Below are positions 35,441-43,847 of a stretch of DNA of 64,000 nt, in pieces. This DNA comes from WRGT01 sp942493035 (GTDB lineage: Bacteria > Spirochaetota > UBA4802 > UBA5550). How positions within the stretch are numbered: position 1 is the stretch's first letter; every line of letters starts with the position of its first letter. The notes beneath the pieces are model-generated. The model worked only from the letters and a program-made list of their open reading frames with translations, searched no databases and was not told where the DNA came from. The stretch covers positions 3,224,001-3,288,000 of the forward strand of contig OW818666.1 in NCBI GenBank assembly GCA_942493035.1, in the 5' to 3' direction. A program made the position numbers and the translations under genes.

Positions 35441-36214
35441 CTACTTTATGTTTTCCCGCAGTTTAATCAGAAATTTCTCCATCTCTTCATAATCCCTTGC
35501 TTTGATGATATGTGTCAGGTAAGACAGCTGGGAGTTTATGCTTTCAATCTGTTTAAGAGTATACGGATTAAAAAGAATTTCGGACACAAGATAGTCATCT
35601 TCAGAGAGAAGACCCTTTGCAATCTCCATATGTTTTTTAAATGTCGTACCAGGCGCATCGATCTTTTTCATGCACGCTGCAAATACAAGTGATGAAGCAA
35701 ATGGAGTCGAAAGGGAATATGCTGTAATCTCATCATGTTCTTTGAATGAGTATTCGTAGATTTTAAGCTTCAGGTTATTAAAAAGATTAAGGAAGAATTC
35801 TTTCCCCTCTTCATCAGACTCCTGAATTACTATTGCGCTTTCATTGCTCAAATTTCTTACGTTTCCGAAAGTCGGTCCGAACATCGGATGAGTTGATACA
35901 AATCTCCTTCCTGTTTTTTTATAGTAATCAACAAGCCCGTTTTTAACAGAGGTAATATCCGAAAGAATACAGTTCTCCGGAATGAGCGGGAGCAGTGTAT
36001 CAAATACCTCTTCAGTTTTATGAAGGCTTACGCAGTTTATAACCATGTCCGGTTTAAAATCTTTAACTTCATCAAGTGACATATATCTATGGACATTGAT
36101 GAAATATTTAAGCTTCCTCGGATCTGTATCAAAAACAGCAACATCATTATCGTGACAGAGTTCCTCTGTGAGCCAGCTCCCCATATGGCCGGCTCCGATT
36201 ATAAATATTTTCAT
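35441..36214 (-). CDS. tyrA: prephenate dehydrogenase
   Basis: A 257-residue NAD-dependent enzyme that converts prephenate to 4-hydroxyphenylpyruvate, the tyrosine branch. The Rossmann motif GAGHMG opens the protein, with Asp29 at the end of strand 2 favouring NAD. DITSVKNG and THPMFGPTFG, with the catalytic His, are diagnostic. There is no fused chorismate mutase or ACT domain. It overlaps pheA by four bases (ATGA), so the two branch enzymes are coupled. Last gene of the operon. Confidence 0.93.
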   Translation of the reverse strand: MKIFIIGAGHMGSWLTEELCHDNDVAVFDTDPRKLKYFINVHRYMSLDEVKDFKPDMVINCVSLHKTEEVFDTLLPLIPENCILSDITSVKNGLVDYYKKTGRRFVSTHPMFGPTFGNVRNLSNESAIVIQESDEEGKEFFLNLFNNLKLKIYEYSFKEHDEITAYSLSTPFASSLVFAACMKKIDAPGTTFKKHMEIAKGLLSEDDYLVSEILFNPYTLKQIESINSQLSYLTHIIKARDYEEMEKFLIKLRENIK

Positions 36215-37293
36215 TCTTCCTCTCCCTTAATAGTCTCATCATCAATAAACTTCTCGATATAGCATCCCAGAAGTTTAAGATCAACTGTTGAATTACCTGC
36301 TTTTTCAAGAGCTTCGATTATTACCGGATCTTTATCAGAACCGTCAAAATCGAGGAAAAATGAATACTTGCCCGGCTCTGTGGGAATTGATTCAATCCTT
36401 GTAAGATTTATCCCGGCACTTGCAAATATTTCAAGCACCCCGAAAAGAGTCCCCGACTTATGAGCAGTTGTAAATGTTATAGAACATTTGGTTCCATGAG
36501 TTTCACTTCTCTCTTTTGCAAGAATAAGAAATCTTGTTCTGTTTGTATCTGAATCCTGAATATTATCTTTAAGTATTTCCAGACTGTAAAGTTCAGCAGC
36601 AAGTCTTCCTGCTATACATGCTGCGGCTCTCGGCTTAGTCTCTGTAAGCATTCTTGCTGCACCCGCTGTGTCGTAAAAGGGAACAGGTGTAAGATTGTTT
36701 CTGGATAGAAAACGTCTGCACTGCGACAATGCCTGAGAGTGGGAATATACTTCCCGGATCTCTCTGTGATCGGTACCGGGGAGCATCAGGAGATTGTGAT
36801 GTATCGGCATGTCAATAGCACCGACAATAAACAACTCGGTGTTTATAAGGAGTTCATTTACAGGCCCGACAATTCCGCCCAGTGTATTCTCAACAGGTAC
36901 AACGCCAAAATCGAACATCCCTGAATTAACACCTTCGAACACACCGTTGAAAGTTGTACATGGAATAGTAAGTAGATCCTTGCTCCATCTCCTTGCTGCA
37001 TCTTCACTATAAGCGCCATGCTCACCCTGAAATCCGATTACCTGGCAATCCTTAGCCTGAAGCTCTTTGCTCCATGAAATAATAAGTTTATAAATTGATT
37101 CAGTGAGATTCTGATCCAGAAGAGAATTCGGAGTATGCTTAAGTTTCTCCATAATATCCTTCTCGCGCTGAGGATCTTCAATTGAATTTTTAAATTTTTT
37201 CGCCAGAAGCGCCTGTTCCATTCTGTCATTGAGAAGTTTCAATATTTTAGAATCGATCTGGTCTATGGCCGTTCTTATCTCTTCAAGTTTCAT
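36211..37293 (-). CDS. pheA: bifunctional chorismate mutase / prephenate dehydratase
   Basis: A 360-residue P-protein. Residues 1-75 are an AroQ chorismate mutase (MKLEEIRTAIDQIDSKILKLLNDRM). Residues about 90-270 form the prephenate dehydratase domain with FGVVPVENTLGG and the TRF motif (TNRTRFLIL). A C-terminal ACT domain (about 280-355, GTLFGVLEIFASAGINLTRIESIPT) binds phenylalanine for feedback inhibition. The ATG at 37293 with CGGAGT is the correct start; the open frame upstream overlaps aroC and is rejected. It makes phenylpyruvate from chorismate. Confidence 0.96.
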   Translation of the reverse strand: MKLEEIRTAIDQIDSKILKLLNDRMEQALLAKKFKNSIEDPQREKDIMEKLKHTPNSLLDQNLTESIYKLIISWSKELQAKDCQVIGFQGEHGAYSEDAARRWSKDLLTIPCTTFNGVFEGVNSGMFDFGVVPVENTLGGIVGPVNELLINTELFIVGAIDMPIHHNLLMLPGTDHREIREVYSHSQALSQCRRFLSRNNLTPVPFYDTAGAARMLTETKPRAAACIAGRLAAELYSLEILKDNIQDSDTNRTRFLILAKERSETHGTKCSITFTTAHKSGTLFGVLEIFASAGINLTRIESIPTEPGKYSFFLDFDGSDKDPVIIEALEKAGNSTVDLKLLGCYIEKFIDDETIKGEEE

Positions 37294-37343
37294 TATATAT
37301 ACTCCGTTTAAATTATTTTTCTTTTTTGTACTTATGTTAATTA

Positions 37344-38318
37344 TTACAATCTGCTTATAAGATAGAGATCCGCAGCTGCAATGGCAGCACAGGCTTCGAA
37401 TACTACCGGAGCCCGAAGTGCTATGCATGCGTCATGTCTCCCCTGTATTACTAAGCTTTCAGTTTTCCCTGTTTCAAGATTAACCGTCTGCTGTTCCATC
37501 TTTATACTTGGAGTTGGTTTAACAGCTACTCTGAATACAACCTCATTCCCGTTTGTTATCCCTCCGTTTATCCCCCCTGCATTATTACCTGCAGTTCTGC
37601 CGTCAGAGGAGATGATTGAATCGTTATGCACACTCCCCCTCATTCCGGCCGCTGCAAAACCTGAACCGAACTCAATCCCTTTAACAGCAGGAACAGAGAA
37701 TACTATATGGCTGATGCATGATTCAAAAGAATTAAAAAAAGGCTCACCCAGTCCTGCCGGGACATTCTGCATTTTAACTTCGATAACTCCTCCGACTGAA
37801 TCTCCCGCTGCTATAACCTCTTCCAGTATTTCAGCATAATCAGCTTTCCCTGCAATAGTTAAAATTTGAGATTGTATAGTAACACCGTTTAGAACCTTTT
37901 TAGCAAGCGCTCCTGCAGCAACAAGCGGGAGAGTTATTCTTCCTGAAAAATGTCCTCCGCCGCGCGGATCGTTGAAACCTTTATACTTCTGCATTCCAGT
38001 AAGATCTGCATGACCCGGCCTGGGAGTAACACGGAGTTTATCATAATCCGAAGAAATTGTATTACTGTTTCTGAAAATTATTGTAAGAGGCGCACCAGTT
38101 GTCTTCCCTTTATATGTACCGCTTAAAATCTCCGGAGTATCACTCTCTTTTCTTGGAGTGGTTCCTGCAGCGCCGGGCATCCGTCTCTGTATATCGCTCT
38201 CCATATCCGCTTCAGTAAAATCTATCCCGGGGGGACATCCATCTACAGTAATACCGATGGCTGAGCCGTGGGATTCTCCGAAGATTGAAACTCTGAAAAT
38301 ATTTCCGAAACTGTTCAT
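37344..38318 (-). CDS. aroC: chorismate synthase
   Basis: A 324-residue FMN-dependent enzyme converting EPSP to chorismate. Signatures: GESHGSAIGITVDGCPPGI at residues 14-32, RPGHADLTGMQKY, DPRGGGHFSGRIT and GGINGGITNGNEVVFRVAVKPTPSI. It is slightly shorter than the usual 350-390 residues at the C-terminus but keeps the active-site motifs. It overlaps aroA by four bases and has GGAG before the ATG. Confidence 0.97.
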   Translation of the reverse strand: MNSFGNIFRVSIFGESHGSAIGITVDGCPPGIDFTEADMESDIQRRMPGAAGTTPRKESDTPEILSGTYKGKTTGAPLTIIFRNSNTISSDYDKLRVTPRPGHADLTGMQKYKGFNDPRGGGHFSGRITLPLVAAGALAKKVLNGVTIQSQILTIAGKADYAEILEEVIAAGDSVGGVIEVKMQNVPAGLGEPFFNSFESCISHIVFSVPAVKGIEFGSGFAAAGMRGSVHNDSIISSDGRTAGNNAGGINGGITNGNEVVFRVAVKPTPSIKMEQQTVNLETGKTESLVIQGRHDACIALRAPVVFEACAAIAAADLYLISRL

Positions 38319-39562
38319 TTTATCTCCGCTCCAAGTTTTATCATATCATTATAAAACTCATTGTACGACTTATTTATACACTCAGCATGGTCAATCTCCA
38401 CTGCACCTGAACCGCTCATTGCAGCTATTGCGCAGGCCATTGCCATGCGGTGATCTCCATGAGAATCTACAGCAGCTCCAGAAAGAGCAGATCCTCTTAT
38501 TATCATGCAGTCTTTATCAACTTTTACCGAACCGCCCATTTTTTTAAACTCGGAAATTATTGCGGCACCCCTGTCACTCTCTTTATGTTTAAGCCTTCCG
38601 GCTCCCCATATTACGCTCTCCCCTTTACAGTAAAAAGCAAGAGCAGCAAGCGGCGGGAAGAGATCGGGGCACTCAGTTGCATCGAATTCAAATCCATGAA
38701 GACCCGCTGATTTAATATGAACAACACTCTTCTCTGTTATCACTTCCGCACCGCACTTTCTCAATGCTGTAATTACAGCTCTGTCCGGCTGGAATGATTC
38801 AAGGTTCAACCCGGTTACACTTACACTTCCGGCTATCGCTCCGGCACAGAGAAGGAATGCGGCTCCGCTCCAGTCACCTTCAATGGCTATATTAGCAGGA
38901 ATATACTTCTGTCTCCCCTGAATTATAAATTCATTGTATCCATGATTTTCCACTTTGATTCCGAATTTTTTCAGAACATCAACCGTGATATCAATATATT
39001 CTCTGCTCTTAAGACTATCAACTTTTATCACACTGTCATTTTCCGCAAGAGGGAGAGCCATAAGAAGCCCGGTGAGGAACTGCGAGCTCATACTTCCGTC
39101 AACATCCGCCCGGCCACCTTTAAGCATTGAAGATACTTCAACAGGAAGAAGACTGTTATTAGATTTAACATTAACTCCAAGCTGACTAAGTGTCCCTTCA
39201 ATTCCGGAAACAGGACGGGAGACAAGAGATCCTTCACCGGTGAGAATCATTCTCTTTCCAGTAAGCGCTGCAATCGGTGTAAACATTCTTATGCACAGAC
39301 CCGATTCTCCGCAATTCAGCGTATCCGATGCAGGATTGATTCCTCCACGGATGATAACCTCATCCGGCTTTCTCTCCACAGTCGCGCCAAGTCCTTCAGC
39401 TACTCTCATCGCTGCAAGAGAATCATCACAGAAAGATGGATGAGTTAGTATGCTCTCTCCATCTGCCAGGAGAGCTGCCGCTATAGCCCGCTGCATAACA
39501 CTCTTTGACGCAGGTGCGGCAATAGTGCCGCTGATTTCAGAAGGATAAACGTATTTCTTCAT
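38315..39562 (-). CDS. aroA: 3-phosphoshikimate 1-carboxyvinyltransferase (EPSP synthase)
   Basis: A 415-residue enzyme joining PEP to shikimate-3-phosphate. The two-domain fold shows PASKSVMQRAIAAALLADG (residues 17-35), NCGESGLCIRMF, DGSMSSQFLTGLLMALPL, EGDWSGAAFLLCAGA and the final DHRMAMACAIAAM. The position of the usual LxNAGTxxR loop reads LNCGESGLCIR, a class II-like variant. It overlaps the aroE-aroK gene by 26 bases, an unusually long overlap in this operon. Confidence 0.97.
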   Translation of the reverse strand: MKKYVYPSEISGTIAAPASKSVMQRAIAAALLADGESILTHPSFCDDSLAAMRVAEGLGATVERKPDEVIIRGGINPASDTLNCGESGLCIRMFTPIAALTGKRMILTGEGSLVSRPVSGIEGTLSQLGVNVKSNNSLLPVEVSSMLKGGRADVDGSMSSQFLTGLLMALPLAENDSVIKVDSLKSREYIDITVDVLKKFGIKVENHGYNEFIIQGRQKYIPANIAIEGDWSGAAFLLCAGAIAGSVSVTGLNLESFQPDRAVITALRKCGAEVITEKSVVHIKSAGLHGFEFDATECPDLFPPLAALAFYCKGESVIWGAGRLKHKESDRGAAIISEFKKMGGSVKVDKDCMIIRGSALSGAAVDSHGDHRMAMACAIAAMSGSGAVEIDHAECINKSYNEFYNDMIKLGAEIK

Positions 39563-40838
39563 TTATAAGTTCCGCCGTTTTTTCTGGTGATGTTTCAGTC
39601 AATACAATTGATTCACATGATTGTGCATATTTCTCTTTTCTGGAATTGAAAAGATCCACCGCCTCACTAGGATTCTTCATCGCGTTAATGAGAGGTCTAG
39701 TCCCGTCATTTACCCTTTTAATCATAGAATCCATTCCGCAGTAGAGCCATATACTCTCAGTTTCACTTCTTAAAAAGTCCCTGTTCGCCTCTTTCAAAAC
39801 AATTCCGCCGCCGCATGAAAGAATTATATTTTTTTTATCTTTAAACGAATGAAGAATATCCGATTCTATTTCCCGGAATTTCTCTTCACCCAAAGTTCCA
39901 AAAATTTCACTGACTGTTTTAGACATTTTTATTTCAATCAGTTCATCTATATCAATAAACTCCATCCTGCTGAGCCTTGCAAGCTCTCTCCCTACAGATG
40001 TTTTCCCCGATCCCATAAATCCGATAAGAGAAATAACATCCCTCTTATCACGCGGAATTGCAATCCCTTCGTATGCAGTTTTAACATCGGGAATAAAATC
40101 GAGAAAGTGTCCGCATGCATGAACAGCCTGATGAATCAGCCACTCCTCGCCTGAGACAAAGATCAACCCGTATCTCTCCGCCAGATCTTTATAATGCGAT
40201 TTTTTATACGAAGCATCCATGAGAACAGAACCGCTCTTCATCTTTGAAACATCAAGAGAATCCGCTTCATATGGAAGAGTTGAAATAAAAATATCCGCAT
40301 CTGAAATATACTTATTTAAATTTGATAGAAGATCATAACCGCATCGGAACTTATCTGCAATATTTTTCGCTTCTTTAATTGTAATATTCAATACTGTAAC
40401 GCTGCATCCTGACCGCGACAGACCGAAAGCCGCAGATACTCCCGCCCCGCCGGCTCCGGCAATCACTGCTTTTTTTCCATTCAGAGATCCGAGCCTTTCC
40501 TCAAGCGGAGAAGTAACTCCGTAATGATCTGTATTATACCCTGTGAGTTTACCCGCTCTGTTTACTACAGTATTGACGCTTCTCATCTTATCTGCATCTT
40601 CCGATACTGAATCAAGATGGGATATTATACTGTTTTTAAACGGAGCTGTCACGTTCATTCCGGTGAAATCCAGTTCACTGCATATACGCACGGCTTCATC
40701 AGCCCACTGAACTGCGATACGCATGTACGATGCATCCAGTCCCCTCTCCCTGAAAATTGACCTGAAAATTAAGGGACTCTTGCTGTGAAAAACAGGTGAT
40801 CCGGCTACTCCCAGAAGTATATGCTTATTGTCACTCAT
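39537..40838 (-). CDS. aroE/aroK: shikimate dehydrogenase / shikimate kinase fusion
   Basis: A 433-residue bifunctional protein. Residues 1-255 are shikimate dehydrogenase: SKSPLIF substrate motif, NVTAPFK with catalytic Lys68, NTD with Asp104, and the GAGGAG dinucleotide motif near 128-133. Residues about 265-433 are shikimate kinase: P-loop GFMGSGKT (273-280), DIDELIE, CGGGIVL and the RPLI lid motif. The two consecutive steps, dehydroshikimate to shikimate to shikimate-3-phosphate, are joined in one chain. Dehydroquinase is a separate adjacent gene whose stop directly precedes this start, as in the coupled order of eukaryotic AROM, but the fusion here is only two-domain. Confidence 0.95.
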   Translation of the reverse strand: MSDNKHILLGVAGSPVFHSKSPLIFRSIFRERGLDASYMRIAVQWADEAVRICSELDFTGMNVTAPFKNSIISHLDSVSEDADKMRSVNTVVNRAGKLTGYNTDHYGVTSPLEERLGSLNGKKAVIAGAGGAGVSAAFGLSRSGCSVTVLNITIKEAKNIADKFRCGYDLLSNLNKYISDADIFISTLPYEADSLDVSKMKSGSVLMDASYKKSHYKDLAERYGLIFVSGEEWLIHQAVHACGHFLDFIPDVKTAYEGIAIPRDKRDVISLIGFMGSGKTSVGRELARLSRMEFIDIDELIEIKMSKTVSEIFGTLGEEKFREIESDILHSFKDKKNIILSCGGGIVLKEANRDFLRSETESIWLYCGMDSMIKRVNDGTRPLINAMKNPSEAVDLFNSRKEKYAQSCESIVLTETSPEKTAELINEEIRLSF

Positions 40839-41480
40839 TTATGAATTCCTGATCATCTCTATAATAGTCTTCAGTTTTTCAGAATCGAACTGACCCGGAG
40901 CTGTTTTTTTACTCTCATCAATCGATGCATATGTAAAGGGAGCACCAAGAAGCGTTGCAGCTATTCGCGTAATCTTCCCCTCATGCCCCATACCGATTGA
41001 AATTATAGGATTTCCGTAACTGTAAAGAGAGAGAAGTCTTGAACATCCCTCTACAGAATCTACATGACAAGCAATCTTCGCTATGTCGGCGCTGCTTTCA
41101 AAACACCATCTCATTATCTGCTCAAGCTCACGGATAACCGGAGTCTTCTCATAATTATGATATGAAACAATTGTTTTACAATTCTTTAATTTTGCAGCTT
41201 CTATAATTTCATTTTTAAAATTGTCGCCATTCTCCACTTCAATATCAACATATGAAGCCCCGGCATTTACAGCAGCAATCAGCACTCTCTTTCTTTCATC
41301 ATCAGTAACCGAATCAACAGGTCTGTATGTGGCTATGGTTTTATATTTTGGATTAAAAAGCTTTCCAATATCCCCATCGGTAAATTTTATTCTATCAAGT
41401 CTGATCTCGCAGAGTTCACTGCTCTCTATAATTTTTATTGCTTCAGATACATTCAAATCTGCTATACTTACACATATCAT
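40839..41480 (-). CDS. aroD: 3-dehydroquinate dehydratase, type I
   Basis: A 213-residue TIM-barrel enzyme removing water from 3-dehydroquinate. The type I catalytic residues are visible: CEIRLDRI near the start, TIVSYHNYEKTP with the catalytic His, DIAKIACHV with the Schiff-base Lys, and the C-terminal APGQFDSEKL. AAGGA precedes the ATG. It abuts the aroE/aroK fusion with no gap. Confidence 0.95.
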   Translation of the reverse strand: MICVSIADLNVSEAIKIIESSELCEIRLDRIKFTDGDIGKLFNPKYKTIATYRPVDSVTDDERKRVLIAAVNAGASYVDIEVENGDNFKNEIIEAAKLKNCKTIVSYHNYEKTPVIRELEQIMRWCFESSADIAKIACHVDSVEGCSRLLSLYSYGNPIISIGMGHEGKITRIAATLLGAPFTYASIDESKKTAPGQFDSEKLKTIIEMIRNS

Positions 41481-41494
41481 ATATTAATTTCCTT

Positions 41495-42562
41495 TTAATT
41501 ATTATTAAAACTGCTGTATCCGGTTATATATTTTATAAGTTCTTCATTTTTTATGCTTTGGATAACACTAACACCAATCCCTTTAAGCAGAATAAAGTTT
41601 ATAGTATCTCCCCCTTTTTTCTTATCGCTTTCAACTGCGTTAAGAATTTCAGGAATATCTCTCTGATCAATAACCTCTCCAAGCGTGCAGGGAAGACCGA
41701 AAAACCTGAGCAGATCTTTAACTTCATTTTCCAGTGATGAGTCTATAAGCCCGTAACTTTTAGAAAACTCAAGAGCAAATCCGATCCCGGCGCTTACAGC
41801 AAATCCATGCTTTGTCCCTTTTACTTTTTCAACGGCATGACCAAGGGTATGTCCGAGATTTAAGATACGTCTTACGCTCTCCTCACGCTCATCCTCTTCA
41901 ACTATCTTCGCCTTAAACTTAACAGATCTGTAAACCGCTTCAGATATCGTTTCACTATCACGATTTAACAGCTTCTCCCTGTTCACTGAAATAAACTCGA
42001 AAAGTCCATCCTTATCAAGACACGCAGTTTTTACCAGTTCTGATATACCGTTTATATATTCATCTTCAGGTAGAGTTTTAAGCATCACGTGATCACATAT
42101 TACAAATTCAGGCTGATTAATTACGCCGGCCATATTTTTTAAACCGTCAATATTCACACCGTTCTTTCCCCCTACACTGGCATCAACCTGCGACAGAAGC
42201 GATGTGGAGACAAATCCGAAAGGAATTCCCCGCATATAAATTGAAGCAGCGAAACCGGTTATATCGCAGACAATCCCCCCACCGATTCCAAGAAGAAATG
42301 TTTTTCTGTGTGCCCGGAGTTCAATGAGCTTTCTTATAATTGTTTCAACAGTTGCAAGAGTTTTAATCCCCTCACCGGTACCGATCACAATTACCGGATA
42401 ATCAGAAAATTTACCTGAGTAATGGTGATTAAGATTTTCGTCAGTAACGATAATAGTATTTGAAGGGGAAGCGTATTCCCTTATATTATTTATCGACTCA
42501 CCAGTCCGTACTGTTGAGACATGATCATTAATATTTATTCTTATCTCTTTCAATTTCTTCAC
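41495..42562 (-). CDS. aroB: 3-dehydroquinate synthase
   Basis: A 355-residue NAD- and zinc-dependent enzyme cyclising DAHP. Motifs: GIGGGIVCDITGFAASIYMRGIPFGFVSTSLLSQVDASVGGKNGVN (about residues 92-137), NLGHTLGHAVE with zinc-binding His, and the conserved Lys/Glu segment ISELVKTACL. The start codon is GTG, without a clear ribosome binding site, 11 bases after the aroF stop; translational coupling to aroF is likely. Confidence 0.96.
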   Translation of the reverse strand: MKKLKEIRININDHVSTVRTGESINNIREYASPSNTIIVTDENLNHHYSGKFSDYPVIVIGTGEGIKTLATVETIIRKLIELRAHRKTFLLGIGGGIVCDITGFAASIYMRGIPFGFVSTSLLSQVDASVGGKNGVNIDGLKNMAGVINQPEFVICDHVMLKTLPEDEYINGISELVKTACLDKDGLFEFISVNREKLLNRDSETISEAVYRSVKFKAKIVEEDEREESVRRILNLGHTLGHAVEKVKGTKHGFAVSAGIGFALEFSKSYGLIDSSLENEVKDLLRFFGLPCTLGEVIDQRDIPEILNAVESDKKKGGDTINFILLKGIGVSVIQSIKNEELIKYITGYSSFNNN

Positions 42563-42573
42563 CAGATCTGATT

Positions 42574-43392
42574 CTAGAAAATCTCTGCATCCATGAATTT
42601 TTTTAGTTTAAGAACTTTTTCTGTTATTGCATAAAACTGCTCCGGAGTCAGCTGCTGATCCGCATCGCTCTTGGCTTCTTTAGGATTTATATGAACTTCA
42701 ACAAGAAGTCCGTCCGCACCGGCAGCAACAGCAGCAAGACACATCGGCTCGATAAGACTCAGTTTCCCGGTTCCATGAGAAGGGTCAACCATGATAGGAA
42801 GGTGAGTCAGCTCTTTAATCGCCGGAATTATGCTCAAATCCAGCGTATTCCTTGTGTATGTTTCGAATGTCCTGATCCCTCTTTCACAAAGAATTACTTC
42901 AGGATTCCCCTCTGCCATTATGTATTCCGCACAGTTCAGCCATTCACGGACAGTTGAGTACATCCCTCTTTTAAGAATTACAGGCTTATTAGATTTCCCG
43001 ACTTCTTTAAGAAGAGAGTAGTTCTGCATGTTTCTTGTTCCGATCTGTAAAACGTCTGCATATTCACAAACCCATGACACGTCTCTCGGATCTATAACCT
43101 CTGTTACGATTGGAAGCCCGGTCTTCTGTTTCGCCTTTTCAAGAATTTTTAAACCTTTAAGTCCAAGTCCCTGGAAGTCGTATGGAGAGGTTCGCGGTTT
43201 GAAAGCTCCCCCTCTGAGCATATTTCCATGTCCCTTCTTGACAGCCTCAGCAGTTTTCAATGTCTGTTCTTCACTCTCAACTGAGCATGGTCCGCCGATA
43301 ATTACAAAGTCCTTCCCTATGATCGAGTTTCCGATCTTGATTGTACTCCTGAGATTCTCATCGTTGATTCTTACAAGCTTAAGATTTTTCAT
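42574..43392 (-). CDS. aroF: 3-deoxy-7-phosphoheptulonate (DAHP) synthase, core type I-beta
   Basis: A 272-residue entry enzyme of the shikimate pathway, condensing PEP and erythrose 4-phosphate. Signatures: FVIIGGPCSVESEEQ, RGGAFKPRTSPYDFQGLG, QIGTRNMQNYSLL, KRGMYSTVREWLNCAEY and MVDPSHGTGK. There is no N-terminal ACT or ferredoxin-like domain and no fused chorismate mutase, so allosteric feedback at this enzyme is not expected. That makes the transcription attenuator in its leader the likely point of control. GGAG precedes the ATG. First structural gene of the eight-gene operon. Confidence 0.95.
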   Translation of the reverse strand: MKNLKLVRINDENLRSTIKIGNSIIGKDFVIIGGPCSVESEEQTLKTAEAVKKGHGNMLRGGAFKPRTSPYDFQGLGLKGLKILEKAKQKTGLPIVTEVIDPRDVSWVCEYADVLQIGTRNMQNYSLLKEVGKSNKPVILKRGMYSTVREWLNCAEYIMAEGNPEVILCERGIRTFETYTRNTLDLSIIPAIKELTHLPIMVDPSHGTGKLSLIEPMCLAAVAAGADGLLVEVHINPKEAKSDADQQLTPEQFYAITEKVLKLKKFMDAEIF

Positions 43393-43475
43393 CTATTTTC
43401 TCCATTTTGATCTATTTTCATCTATTTTTTACATTTTTCATCTACATTTTAATCTTAATTAGGGAATAAACCTAT

Positions 43476-43512
43476 AAAAAAAGCCCTTTGAGTTTTTATC
43501 AAAGGGCTTTTT
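43476..43512 (-). terminator. leader terminator of the aromatic operon (attenuator)
   Basis: On the minus strand AAAGCCCTTTGA and TCAAAGGGCTTT pair around an AT-rich loop and are followed by a run of T. It lies 27 bases after the leader-peptide stop and about 84 bases before aroF, so it sits in the untranslated leader rather than at a gene end. This is the position of an attenuator. Confidence 0.85.
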
Positions 43513-43536
43513 AAGTATATTCTTATGATAAAACTC
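43490..43536 (-). promoter_or_regulatory. candidate antiterminator helix
   Basis: On the minus strand GAGTTTTATCA (43526-43536) is complementary to TGATAAAAACTC (43490-43501) over 11 pairs with one bulged A. The second strand comprises the terminator loop and the inner ends of both terminator arms, so the two structures compete at least in part. The first strand begins just past the leader stop, where a ribosome position would decide its availability. A pseudoknot is also possible. Confidence 0.5.
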
Positions 43537-43538
43537 GT

Positions 43539-43652
43539 TCAGTTCAATATGTCGCTTACGTAAAAATAGAAATAGAAAAAACCAAAGCCGAAAGACTTCA
43601 GTTCTTTTACTGCATAATTTCTGTTAAGAGATAGTTTTACCAGAGATTTCAT
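43539..43652 (-). CDS. aromatic-operon leader peptide rich in Phe and Tyr
   Basis: A 37-residue ORF starting MKSLVKLSLNRNYAVKEL and containing the run FGFGFFYFYFY at residues 21-31: six Phe and three Tyr in eleven codons. It ends 27 bases before an intrinsic terminator and 147 bases before aroF, and lies downstream of a good promoter. That is the arrangement of the pheL/trpL-type leader peptides: scarcity of charged tRNA-Phe or tRNA-Tyr would stall the ribosome in this run and change the fold of the following RNA. The weak point is the start: an AAGGA lies about 20 bases upstream and a short MKRKFI frame with its stop lies between. Confidence 0.8.
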   Translation of the reverse strand: MKSLVKLSLNRNYAVKELKSFGFGFFYFYFYVSDILN

Positions 43653-43696
43653 AAAGGTTTAAATAAATTTCCTTTTCATTAAATTTAAAACAATGA

Positions 43697-43728
43697 CTGT
43701 ATAGTTTCTCTATACAGAAACCTGTCAA
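43697..43728 (-). promoter_or_regulatory. promoter of the aromatic operon with overlapping operator-like palindrome
   Basis: Minus-strand TTGACA (43723-43728), a 17-base spacer and ACTATA (43700-43705). A perfect inverted repeat, CTGTATAG-5 bases-CTATACAG (43697-43717), fills the spacer and -10 region, the expected position for a repressor. A further short palindrome, ACTGA-CTTA-TCAGT, lies about 55 bases upstream. The rest of the 43393-43847 gap is the attenuator leader. Confidence 0.65.
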
Positions 43729-43847
43729 ATATTTTTTAATAAAAAAATGAAAAATTAAAAAAATTTAACTGCTTACTGACTTATCAGTCGGTTTAGCAGC
43801 AAAAAAAGGGGACTATGAACAACTTGCCCCCGGAAACAGTCATATTT

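Noticed and set aside
37294..37428. N-terminal extension of chorismate mutase/prephenate dehydratase
   Set aside because: It overlaps the 3' end of aroC, is Cys/Ser-rich nonsense, and the canonical AroQ start MKLEEIR follows a good ribosome binding site at 37293.
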